Position numbers and translations under genes: made by a program
Notes under the pieces: model-generated
Databases searched by the model: none
What the model saw: only the letters and a program-made list of their open reading frames with translations
Told to the model about the DNA's origin: nothing
Part shown: one piece after another, positions 36,635 through 47,800 of the stretch
How the letters are laid out: every line of letters begins with the position of its first letter
Position numbering within the stretch: the first letter of the stretch is position 1
From: Erythrophleum ivorense
Lineage: Eukaryota > Streptophyta > Magnoliopsida > Fabales > Fabaceae
Assembly (NCBI GenBank): GCA_026724425.1
Contig: JAIUCV010000101.1
Span: forward strand, 496,001-560,000
Direction of reading: 5' to 3'
DNA length: 64,000 nucleotides

Positions 36635-37085
36635 AATGGAGCTAATCCTAGCAAAAGAAAATGTAAGTCAACGTGAAATCTTAATCTCAATCTGTCTTGC
36701 AGCTTATGAAAACACAAGACATAAGCTTATGCAAGAAACCATATAGACAAACATTGGAGATGATTCTAGCCAATGAAAATGTAAGATTATGATTTTAGTA
36801 AAATTATAACACATGCTCTATTTAATTACTTTATTTAAAACCTAATGAACAATCCTTTCAACACTATAAATACAGGTTAAATTTTAGACATATGAGTACA
36901 TACCTCGATATCTAAGCAATAGAAAACAAAGTAGCATCTTGGCTAACGCTCTTCTCTTTGCAGGAAAGTGAAGCCCTTGCACCTATGAAAGCGATACACA
37001 TTATCAGGAAACGAGTGACAATAGATTTGGTTTTACGGTATGCATTTTATAAAAGAATGGAGATGTTTCTAGCACATGCAATCAA
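36635..37085 (+). pseudogene. three RPA exon-1 remnants
   Basis: Three short stretches resemble the end of RPA exon 1 of the intact Helitron (ETMEFILADEH followed by GTAAGT): SGQMELILAKEN then GTAAGT near 36,635-36,670, TLEMILANEN then GTAAG near 36,753-36,786, and EMFLAHA near 37,057-37,080. No open gene joins them. Confidence 0.55.
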
Positions 37086-37089
37086 GATA

Positions 37090-39091
37090 TTACGTGTTAC
37101 GTTTTTTGCTAGATTTGATTAACTCTTACTCTATTGTGGCTGTGTTCAATTGAATGTAGGATGTGACAGTACATGCTTCATGTTTTCCTTTTGGGGGTAG
37201 ATTTGGTGAACAAGTTCCTTAAGTTTGCCAAGAATCAATTGAAGGAATTGTTATATATTTGATTAAGTTTGCAAAAATCAAGCAACATAGAGGTAAGCAA
37301 TATACATTTTCTCACAGTACTTCCTACTTAAAAATTCCTAACTTCAAAAATATACGACAAACATACCTCTGATGTCTTTGTTTTTTAAGACTTTTGCTGT
37401 CATGATAAAATAAGTGGGAAAGATCTGGTCAGAAAATCAATGGAGATCGACTGAGAAAGTGATATGATATAAAAAGATAATCCAGTAAACTTCTCAGCAT
37501 TAATTATTTATGTTGACAGGATACAACCTTTTTAAAGCTGATATTTTCAGAGTATTTAATTTGTTAGGTAATAAATATACGGCTTACCAATAACCAGGAC
37601 GACCAAGAAATTGGAGATGTTCCTGCAATGTACATCAAAGAAGCAGTATTGTTAAATCAAATTTGAGAAGACTATGGAGCGGGAGACTAAGAAGACTTAA
37701 GGCATTGGAAGAGGAGAGTAAGAAACTAAGACCACAATATTCAAGACAAATGAAGCTTTGTATTCGATGGATTTCAAGGTTTTCGGTAAGTCAAACGAGT
37801 CTAAAAATCAGTGAACAATTTTTATTATAAATATTTGTGATCTTTAGACAACTGCTTTTAATGGGTACACAAGAAGAAAAGTTTTTACCTTGTGACATGT
37901 TGATCCAAAAGGACACTGTAACAGAACTAATCTCAAAAACATTCGGTGATTCTAAAGTCATCTCTAAAATCACCACCCCAACGTTCTAAATGTATCTGCA
38001 ACGAAACCAAAAAAGGTTGAATATGTCGATCTTTTAGAACTAATATCCAAAGGACTGCTAGAGATATCAAGATAGTACTTTAGCAAGAAAATATAGTACT
38101 GGAGCATCAATAGGGAACAAACTAATATCCAAAGGAATGCTCTTTGAATATTGAGTAGTTCTCAAATAAACCATCTGAGATAATTAATTTGCGCTAAGGA
38201 CCAAAATGATCTAAAAAATGTGCATTAGCAATTTTCTCCAGTCACCAACGATTCAAATGCTTGCTGCAAAACATAGAAACAGACAAGGAAGGGATCGTAT
38301 CGGTCACTTACAAATGTGGTAATGCATGCTTAATCAGCTCATATAGTTCAGTGACTGAGCAGCCACGCCGAGTTTCTTCCATGAAGATAATTTCAAGTTT
38401 CCGCAACTAATCAAAAGCTCGCATATCTAAAGCCGTAAAAATCAGATCACAAAACCATATTAAGTTGAATTTAGGGATTAAGCTAAACATATGATCACTT
38501 CCAAAAAAGTGCCGAAGATCATCGCAGATAACAAGGGAATAACTCACACAGGTCATAGTAATTGTGAGGTGAAAGCTTCAGATTCCGCCAACTTTGCTAA
38601 GAATCTGAGTCGAATACCTGATAGCATTTTTCAGATTATTCCAGTCCTAATTAACGAGAACAACACACGTTATTCCAAAAGGATCGATGACGAAGATGAC
38701 CAAGGAAGTGGAGAAGGAGCGATGACGACTTCCGAGATTTTGTAGTAAGAGTCATATTCTTTTATAAACCAATGAACCACATATATCAATCAATAGCTTT
38801 TGTCAAAAAAATCACAGATTTAGTTCTTAGAATTCCCACCCAAAGATTTTGCGTCCTAGAAATCTGCACCATCACAAATATTATACTTACCGTAGACCTA
38901 AAATCCAGAATTACTCAGAAAGAGAACCCGTTCATCAATGGCCGAGGAGAATTTCACATTTTCAAGTTGTTAGAATTTCCCAAATATTGCAAAAATCAAT
39001 TGGCAAGGCTGAGGAGATGATGGGCTCGAAGGAAGAACAAGAAGATAAGAAGAAGAATCGAAGCAGAAGAGAAGAAGAAGAATCGGTGAAA
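37090..39091. other. interior of the second Helitron, no recognised gene
   Basis: Open frames such as 38491-38745 have no family resemblance. AT-rich with short Lys/Glu-rich frames near 39,020-39,090 (GAAGAAGAA runs). The sequence AATCGGTGAA at the right edge resumes as AATCGGTGAAG after the nested element. Confidence 0.4.
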
Positions 39092-39841
39092 TCTATAATA
39101 TATAATAGGGGCTATTTGAGGCTCCTCAGAGTGTCCACATCAGCAATTTTCGAGTGAGTTTAGAGTGGACACGTGGCAATAGATTTCCTTCATTCTGATA
39201 AACGCATTCCTTCTTCTCCGATCATGATTCTAAACGCGACATGTGGCTTTCTTCTCCCGACTTCTTCTGACGATCCCTCTTCTACTGAACTCTCCATCTC
39301 CCTCTTCAACGCATTTAATCACCGATTCCTCAATCAAAGGCACCGATTTATCTTCCTCAAATTTCTCCACCTCATATATTATCCTCTCAAATCAGATCCA
39401 CTCTCAAGCTGTCACTTTCTCACTTTTGCAATCTAACTCTCCTCCTTTAGAAGTTCAATCGATGAACCCTGCGTCGACTAAACATATACTTCTCAGATTT
39501 CTACAAAAGAGATGCCTCGAACGCACCAAAGAGAAGCGGCCAGAGGAGGAGAAGAAAATCGGGAAGGAACGCAGAAGCGAGAAAGAGTAAAACGGCGGAG
39601 TAGAGCAAGACCGTATTTTTCATGAAGAAGCAAGGTAGCCCCAAAATAGTTTAAATACAATTAGATGTTAACTGATGGAACTGACAAACAAATTATATTC
39701 GGATAAAATTATCTTCCAGTTCGGCGCTAATTCCGCCTAAATGATAATGCAGGTTCCCTGGTGGGAGAAAATGAAATGAAGAAGAATATTATGGCACTAC
39801 TTAATAGTTGCGTTTTTGATGTATATATATTTGGTATACAT

Positions 39842-40863
39842 ACGAAGTGAATGGGAAGGTTATCGAAAAAAATGTTGGTGTTGGTTATCAAGAGAAAAGA
39901 TGTTAGTGATCCTTCTTATATGCAGAATGACGGTAACCTTCCTATCTGGGAAGGACAGAGTTACGGTGTGATCCCTCCCGTAAGTCATTTCCCTTGTGCT
40001 GTTACATGCTTTCACTGTCTCCAATCTGTGACAATCATTCCTAATCTTGTGCGTGTAGGGTAAGAACCCGAAGAAACCAGGAGCGCCACACAGTGTGCGC
40101 CTTTACTCTATTGCATCAACGAGGTAGGGAGATTTCTTCGAATGTAAAACAGCGAGTTTGTGTGTGCGGAGAGCAGTTTACTACGATCCCGAGACTGGAA
40201 AAGAAGATCCTTCAAAGAACGGCGTCGGCAGCAACTTCTTATGTGATTCAAAGCCCGGAGACAAGATTCAAATCACTGGTATGTAAAACTAAATACAAAA
40301 TGGCATAGATATAGACCCCTTGGAAGAAGAGTTTTTTGGACTTAATATACTCTATCGGAAACCAGGTCCATCGGGGAAAGTAATGCTATTACCAGAGAAT
40401 GATCCAAACGCGACGCACATAATGATAGCCACGGGAACAGGAGTTGCTCCTTACAGATGCTACCTACGTCGACTGTTCATGGAAAACGTCCCAAACTACA
40501 AATTTGGCGACTTAGCTCGACTCTTAGGTGTGGCCAACACTAATAGTCTTCTCTATGATGATGAGTTTAGCAAGTACTTAAAGGACCATCCAGAGAACTT
40601 TATGTTCGATAAGGCCTTGAGCAGAGAAGAGAAGAACAAGAAAGCTGGGAAGATGTTTGTGCAGGACAAGATTGAGGAGTAGACTTATGAGATCGATCAA
40701 GCTTTTGGACAATGGAGCTCATATTTACTTCTGTGGGCTTAGAGGTATGATGCCTGGGATTCAAGATACGCTTAAGAGAGTTGCAGAGGAGAGAGGTGAG
40801 AGCTGGGACTTGAACCTTTCTCAGCTCAAGAAGAACAACCAGTGGCACGTTGAAGTCTATTAA
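39842..40863 (+). pseudogene. captured, broken root-type ferredoxin-NADP reductase fragment
   Basis: A genomic fragment of a plastid FNR gene, root type by resemblance. Pieces appear in the correct order: GNLPIWEGQSYGVIPP (to about 39979), then after an intron with GTAAGT and GTGTAG signals KNPKKPGAPHSVRLYSIAST (to about 40122), VRRAVYYDPETGKEDPSK (about 40160-40280), PSGKVMLLPENDPNATHIMI with TGTGVAPYR (from about 40364), LSREEKNKKAGKMFVQDKIE, then NGAHIYFCGLRGMMPGIQDT and the terminal WHVEVY (stop at 40863). It is disabled: the codon after KIEE is TAG at 40680-40682, the frame shifts there, and the N-terminal exons are absent. Retained introns show capture from DNA, not from mRNA. Confidence 0.88.
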
Positions 40864-43560
40864 GCTTAACGGTTTATTACCTTTTATTTCCCTCTTTCAT
40901 TATTTTTGCTGTTTTTGATTTGATTCAGTATCGTAATAAATAATTGAATTGATGTTTTTATATTCCAAGTTTATCAGTTCCAAGTTTCTAACCTATAAGA
41001 TTAATTCAGTTAGACTATACACTGCCTTGAAATCAATATTTTTCATATCAAGATTATTTTATCATATTTCCCTTTTGTCGTCTGATGTTACACTATATTG
41101 AGATTTGGACTAATCCTAAAAGTTTAAGTGCTAATATATGGATTGATACATGTAACTCTTAGGTCAAGCTCGTGTAGCCATGGAGATTTCTGAAGATTCT
41201 TGGAAAAATCATTTAAAATCACAAGATGTCTCAGTTTAAATTTCTTTGAGATGCATACCATACAAAATGCAACCGATAATTTTTAGCATCTCAAATAATT
41301 AAATAATTCAGTGGCACGTTGAAGTCTATTAAGATTTCACTGGTAAAATAGATCGAAGAGTTTCCTGATATTATCTTTGCATATGGATACGATGCTAGAT
41401 CAATATGAACCAGTTGCTCAGAGTTTTAGGTGTTAGTTAAATATAAACGATCTCCATTATTATCAAGAGTTTCTACTTGCAGAAATATATGTAGTTGGTA
41501 TCTGTATATCACACTTGGTTTTATGTATGAGCAGCTTATGAAAACCATCTAACAATATATACATAATGCCAACGTCAGGTCAACTTCTTAATACAAGTAT
41601 CAAACTCTATCACATTGGCAAAATTCTTAATACAACGTCAGGTCAAATTCTTTTATCCAAAAACTCTATCACATTGTTTATCACACGTGATTGTTAAGAA
41701 TTAAGAAAACACAAATACATCAATAAAAACAATATATGAAACAAACAAAAAAAAAACCCAAATAAATGAAAAAAAAAAAAGTTCCAAAAAAAAGTTCTAA
41801 ACTAAAGTTTTTTTATTGATCTCATTTACAATAAGAAAACACAATAATATCAAACATGTAAAGAAAATAATAGGACTGAATTCAAAATTATAGGTTTTAC
41901 ATTATGTATCGAAGGTAAAAATAATGTTACTGAAATTAATTTAATGTTTCGTCTAAAGACATGTGATCAAGATATCAGAAAATTTACGGTTGCATTTTTT
42001 AATCCAAAAGGAAAAAGCTTCGGTTTTCAATGCTATCTTCATAAAATATGCCAACAAGATCACAAATTTTAATTATGTAAGTTACTTGAAGATAAAATTT
42101 AAAAGTTTAACCTTAACTTCATAACACATGCTAAAACTTCATATCACAAAGTATAAATTCATATAAAACGAAAAGATTTTGGTATTATCAAGTGTAAAGC
42201 CATACTAAAAGCCTACTACCAAATCAAAATACATTTTTTTTAAGGAATCCATTTCTTATTAAAAATAAATCATTTAAAACACATGATACGTTATTGTGTT
42301 TTAAAGGAAGATTGAGCCCAATAGAGAAAGTTGAAGATGGTAGCCATCTCTTTCTGCTTTGTAGCCTTCACCCTATGACTGATGAGGTTCATAAGCCAAC
42401 ACTTTCTCAAGTATGTTTTTAATCTTCATTATGATTCTCTAATGTGTTATTGGTTAGTAAAGTTCATTCTCATTAATGTATCCCTGGGATGATCAAGTTC
42501 GTGGTTTTAGCAGTAATTGTTTTATCTTAAAAATATAGAATATTGATAAGCGATTTACTTTTATTTTCTTAACCAGAAAATTAAAGCAAAAAAGAAAGAA
42601 GCGCAAAGAAGCTAGAATTTCCTTTCTACAACTGTTGACTGAAAAGCAAGAATTTTCTTAGGTATGTTCATAAATATTCAAATCTGTTATTTTTCACGTT
42701 ATGGTCAAGAAAGCATACTACCGTTCATTTTGGTCTCAGGTTTAGCAAAATTGTTGCTCTCATCTTTGATTAAAACATGGTTCGCTCTAACTATTCAAAT
42801 AGATCTCCAAGACAAGCACCTCATCGTCTCCAATTCAATATCACAAATGAAACAAAAACAAAAAACCCCAATTCCGAGTTTTAAGAAGAAACTCTAGAAA
42901 AATAGAATGTAAAAAAACTATAATCCTCAAACTTTCTTCAGTTTCCCAATGATATTTTTTGTATTCTCAACACGGAACATGTAAGGCTTAAGGATACCAG
43001 TGAAATCTCATGACCACTAAATCTTTTATTATGAAACAAAATTTGTTTTTCAGACGAAGGCGAGTTGATGCTGCAAATTACAAGGCTTCTTTTATGATTA
43101 TGTCATTAACAAAAGTTAAATAATCGTATGCTTTCTACATGCATAATGATTTGTGGGACCTGATGCAGTTGTTCTCTGTTTTTGAAAAGGATAATGATAA
43201 GCTGTTTGTTGCTCTCTTGACATTTAGTGAGATCTTAGAAAACACTGGATTGGTTGTTCTTTCATTTGCAAATTACCAGTTCATCATACAAATATCTTTT
43301 TGAGTTTTGGTGGCATCTCCCATATACAAAGATATTTGAATAGTGAATATTTGTTTCTAATACTAAAACATAGTAGAATCAAACTATATTAGAATCTCAT
43401 ATATAAAATATGAAACATATTACAATCAAACTATAAAAGATACTTTGACTATATAGACTTGCACGGTAATTTGGACTTATAAACTACCTAAACTCACTAT
43501 AAAAAAAAATGAAATATATCGAATGCAAACTTTTAAAAAGATAAATTTTAATATATAGAT
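40864..43560. other. interior of the nested Helitron, no recognised gene
   Basis: AT-rich, no coding sequence recognised. A copy of the FNR end (CAGTGGCACGTTGAAGTCTA) recurs at about 41,311, 470 bp after the original. Confidence 0.5.
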
Positions 43561-43587
43561 CCGCGCGTAGCGAGGACGATCACCTAG

Positions 43588-44772
43588 TAATACCCAAAAA
43601 TAAAAATAAAGAATCGGTGAAGAAGAAACGCAGAAGAGAAGACGGTGGAGGATTTGTTTAGGATTTGTTTCGGTTCAAATTTCGGTTCGCCTAAACCAAA
43701 CCAAACGGAATACAATCAAACTTTAATTTTAGCATCAAAACTCTCCCTTTTCTAATTTTTGTCACATTTTCTTCTCAAGTAAATAAGGTTGAGGTTTATT
43801 TTAATATTTTAGAGATAAAATTACAAAAAATATTAAATAAAATTTGATTACCCTAAAAAATAGGTAAAATATATATTAAATAGTTGAGGGTTAAAATATG
43901 ATAAAAAAACCTATGTTGTCACAACAACATTTTAATCAAACTCTAAAACAATATCCAATCTTACAAACCTATTATTCAAAAATTAAATTAACTCAAATGT
44001 TAGCAACTTAGCAACATCACGGGTCAGAACCAACATTCTTTTATATCTGGGTTTTTTTCGAGAGACATCAAAAAGAATGGATCTGATCAAAGGTGAAGAT
44101 GTAATCTTGACTTTAACATGTCTCATGAAAAAAATTTACAAAAGAAGAGAAAAAATGATGATAGGATCTACAAATTATAGATTCTGATATCATATCAAGT
44201 TGAGAAAATATTATTTTAGGTTTCATCGGTATTGGCCCTGATTAACTTTAAAGAATTTGATTCGCCAATGTAGTTCTGTCAACAACACGTCAAAATTTAA
44301 TATAGTGATCGTGAATATTTAGTTAACAATACCGATAAAATCAATAATTCTCAATTTTATTAACGAAAAATAACATACTTATTATTCGTTAAAAAAAACA
44401 AGAACCTGTGTTGTCCACAACACGATTCAAAATCTAATGAAGTGATCGAGAAAATTTGATTCTCTCAAAGTTAAAAATATCGACAAAATCAATATTATTA
44501 GTCTCCTAAACGAAAAAATCACACATGTTAGGACAAAACTTGTCTCATGAAAACAATAATCTCTTACCAGCAAAAGTCCATCATTTTTACCACTCAAGCC
44601 CAATTAGCCCAAATATAATACATAACCCAAAAATTAATGATCACATATTTATTTTATCTCATACTTAGATAATAAAAAATATTATTAACTCTTCAATATA
44701 TACCATAAACATACTATTATTTACATAATTATCATATAAATACTTCAATTTTTCTTATCAAAATTACAACAT
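43588..44772. other. right part of the second Helitron
   Basis: Resumes the second Helitron after the nested insertion. AT-rich, no gene recognised. Short phrases recur (for example GTCAACAACACG / GTCCACAACACGA near 44,277 and 44,413). Confidence 0.5.
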
Positions 44773-44793
44773 CCCGTGCTTCTCAAGCACGGG
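44773..44793 (+). repeat. Helitron 3' terminal hairpin (second element)
   Basis: Identical 21-bp hairpin to that at 35641-35661, again 11 nt before a CTAG end (44804). Confidence 0.93.
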
Positions 44794-44836
44794 TTAAGAT
44801 CTAGTTTACAATTAAAACAAAAGATAAATATTTTGC

Positions 44837-44845
44837 TATATATTA
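44837..44845 (+). promoter_or_regulatory. candidate TATA box of the amine oxidase gene
   Basis: TATATATTA lies 38 bp before the amine oxidase start codon and 32 bp after the Helitron end. With only 78 bp between the transposon and the ATG, most of the promoter must be Helitron sequence if the gene is expressed. Confidence 0.4.
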
Positions 44846-44882
44846 TAGCATACATAAACCAAGTCCAGCATATCATAAAGCA

Positions 44883-47800
44883 ATGGCTCTATTTCACTTC
44901 ACCATATTTATCATTTCTTCCATTTTTGTAACATCATCCTCAAGCTTTATCCACCCCTTTGATCCCTTGACTGAGACCGAACTCAGACTCGTACATAACG
45001 TTATCAACATTCGGTACCCTGTTGGTCCGAAACATAGATTCACGTACCAGTACGTAGGTCTCAACGAGCCCGATAAGTCCCTAGTCATGTCGTGGCATTC
45101 ATCACGGCACCACAATGTCAAACCACCTCCACGTCAGGCGTTCGTCATTGCCCGAGAGAACGGAAAGACCCGAGAGATCGTTGTTGACTTTTCCTCTCGA
45201 GCCATTGTCTCGGACAAGATCTACTTAGGTAATGGTAACCCTATGCTCACTACCGACGAGCAGCAAGCAGCCACCGCGCTTGTTCTCAAGTTCAAGCCTT
45301 TCCGTGATTCCATGACGAGACGCGGCTTGAACATGTCGGAGGTTGTGGTAACGTCATCAACAATGGGATGGTTCGGTGAGGCGAAGACGGAAAGGCTTAT
45401 AAAAACCATACCGTTTTATCTTAACGGGTCGGTGCTTAGACCTATTGAAGGAATGACAATAATCGTTAACCTTGACAAGATGAAGGTAACGAAGTTTAAG
45501 GACAGGTTCAAGGGTCCTCTGCCGAAGGCTAACGGAACAGAGTACCGTATCTCAAACCTTAAGCCGCCGTTTGGCCCGTCGCTTCGAGACGCCATCGTTT
45601 TTCAGCCGGACGGTCCAGGGTTTAAGATCGATGGACACATCGTGAGGTAAAATAATAATTATGCTATTTTATAGAGTTTAATATATACATTAAAAAATCA
45701 ACATTTTTTTTTTTTTGAATAACAAATTATATTTGTAGCTCTTATATAGATTTACCTAGAGATTTTAAGTGCTCTCAAGAGTCGTCAAAAATATATAAAA
45801 TGACATATTTTAAACTTACATTGAAATATGGGTATCACAAAAAAAGAAGAAGTTATGGGCCAATCCGCAATATAAGTTCGAAAGGCATGCAAAAAGGTTA
45901 TCTATCTATACTATTATTTGCAAAGTGATTGAGAACTCTCTCATTCACTCTCATCTCAGATTTAAAAAGTCAAAATTGTCATTAATGAAGTCACTTATTT
46001 TCTACAAATATACAAAGCTTTTTTAAAAAAAATTGGTGTTATTTTAATTCATATTTTTAAATCTCATTTAGAAAATATAAAAACAACAATTTTTTCTATT
46101 TTCGGAATTTATTTATATATGTAAAAAAAATTATTTTGTAATTGAAAAACTCTATAATTGTTTTTCCTTTTCTTTTTGCTGCCCTTAAATATTTTATGTA
46201 TGTCCACATATATTTTATAATCTTTTGCTTTGCTTATTTTTCTTTAATTTTTCCATTCTGTTTTTAATTTTATAAACATGACTAAAGTTTTTAAAGCTAA
46301 TTCGAAACCATGATATTTTTTAAGAATATGTTTCCTATTTTCTCTTTGTTGTCGTATTTTGTTTGAAAGAGAGAGGCCGATGATGATTACTACCTTACTT
46401 CAAGACAACAAACAACATTAAGGGATGGTGTGTACCATTTATGATTCTTAAAAATATATTTATTTTTCTCTTTTTATTCAGTTTTGTAATGATGACTCAC
46501 CTTTGACGTAACTAAATCTTTGAGTTTCCTGTTTTAGAGATTGATTAGATCAAACTACCGTATTTATTTGTTTTACGTAGCAACACAAGTCAATTAGTTA
46601 TGAGATTTGATTTGGATCTATTTTGTTTTAAATCATGTTCTTTGATTGGTATGAGTCTTTGAATTGATAGAATAAACCTGCAAAAGTTACGAATTTGGAG
46701 AAACAATTGGCTTTTTTACCTTTAAAATTAAAAATGAGATTCTTTAAAAGATTTTTATTCACCTTTCCTAATCTGTTGAGATTTCTGTTCATAAAAAGCA
46801 AATCACTAATCTTCAAGCCATGCGTTTGAGTGCTATAGAACGGTTTTTATTGGAGATGATTTACATATTGATTCATGGGGGTGGGAGGATTAACATTCGA
46901 CGAAACATAGTGGATTTTGTTATAAAGAATACACTAAAGTGTATACATAGATTACACACATGGATAAAGATGAAAAAGCATTGCAAAAAACGACCGCATA
47001 CACTAGTGTTTCAAATGTGAAATATAATTTTTATTTATTTTTCGTGATTGGTTATAAAGTTTTCATTCTTATTTATATTCTTTGATTTACATGTATTCAT
47101 TTGCTATCATTGATAACATATTTTCTTTAATATCGCAGTATGATTTGTTTATTCTAAATTAAAAACCTATTCTAAACCAATACAATTTACAAATGCATAA
47201 CGATAAAAACATTTTGAAATTGTAAACTCAAAACAAATTAAATCAAACCGAAATCCAAATGTTTTTCCAATACTTTTAATGATTATAAATCTATTAAATT
47301 AATACCATTAATTTCTTTTTAAATAAATTTATTCCCGAACAAGGTGCGGAGGAATCACCTAGTTAAATTTAATAGAGAGAACATTAATAATTATAACTGG
47401 TTGTATATGGTGGTGAATAGATGGGCCAATTGGGAGTTTCACATGTCATTCGACGTACGTGCCGGTCTCATTATCTCCCTAGCATCCATTTTCGACATTG
47501 ACATGAACAAGTACCGGCAAATCCTCTACAAAGGCCATTTGTCAGAGATATTTGTACCTTACATGGACCCAAGTGATGATTGGTACTTCATCACTTACCT
47601 TGACTGTGGTGAATTCGGCTGCGGTCAAGCTGCCGTTTCTCTTGAGCCATATACGGATTGTCCCGCAAATGCTGTTTTCATAGACAGCATCTTTGCAGGC
47701 CAAGATGGAACCCCTACAAAAAAATCAAATGTTATATGCATTTTCGAAAAATATGCGGGAGACATAATGTGGCGACATACCGAAGCTGAAGTTCCCGGCT

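Larger units (their letters stand above)
39092..43587 (+). mobile_element. nested Helitron carrying a captured FNR gene, about 4.5 kb
   Basis: The 5' end TCTATAATATATAATAGGGG is preceded by A (39091). The 3' end has a GC-rich imperfect hairpin at 43561-43575 (CCGCGC, GTA, GCGAGG) and closes CACCTAG at 43587 followed by T. The ends differ from those of the flanking Helitrons, so this is another family, inserted into the second Helitron. The interior holds a broken ferredoxin-NADP reductase gene and otherwise AT-rich DNA. No transposase is present. Confidence 0.75.
35673..44804 (+). mobile_element. second, decayed Helitron abutting the first
   Basis: The 5' end TCTATACTATTAAAACAG begins at the base directly after the CTAG of the first Helitron. 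About 45 bp nearly match the first element (ACAACTTAAGGATTTCAACT). The 3' end repeats the same 9-bp hairpin at 44773-44793 and ends CTAG at 44804, followed by T. No RepHel gene remains; only short RPA exon-1 remnants are seen. Without the nested element at 39092-43587 it is about 4.6 kb. It should depend on RepHel from elements such as its neighbour. Confidence 0.85.

Noticed and set aside
44011..44030. ACATCACGGGTCAG as another relic Helitron terminator in the second element
   Set aside because: Only the outer few bases match; the hairpin itself is missing, so it is too short to support.
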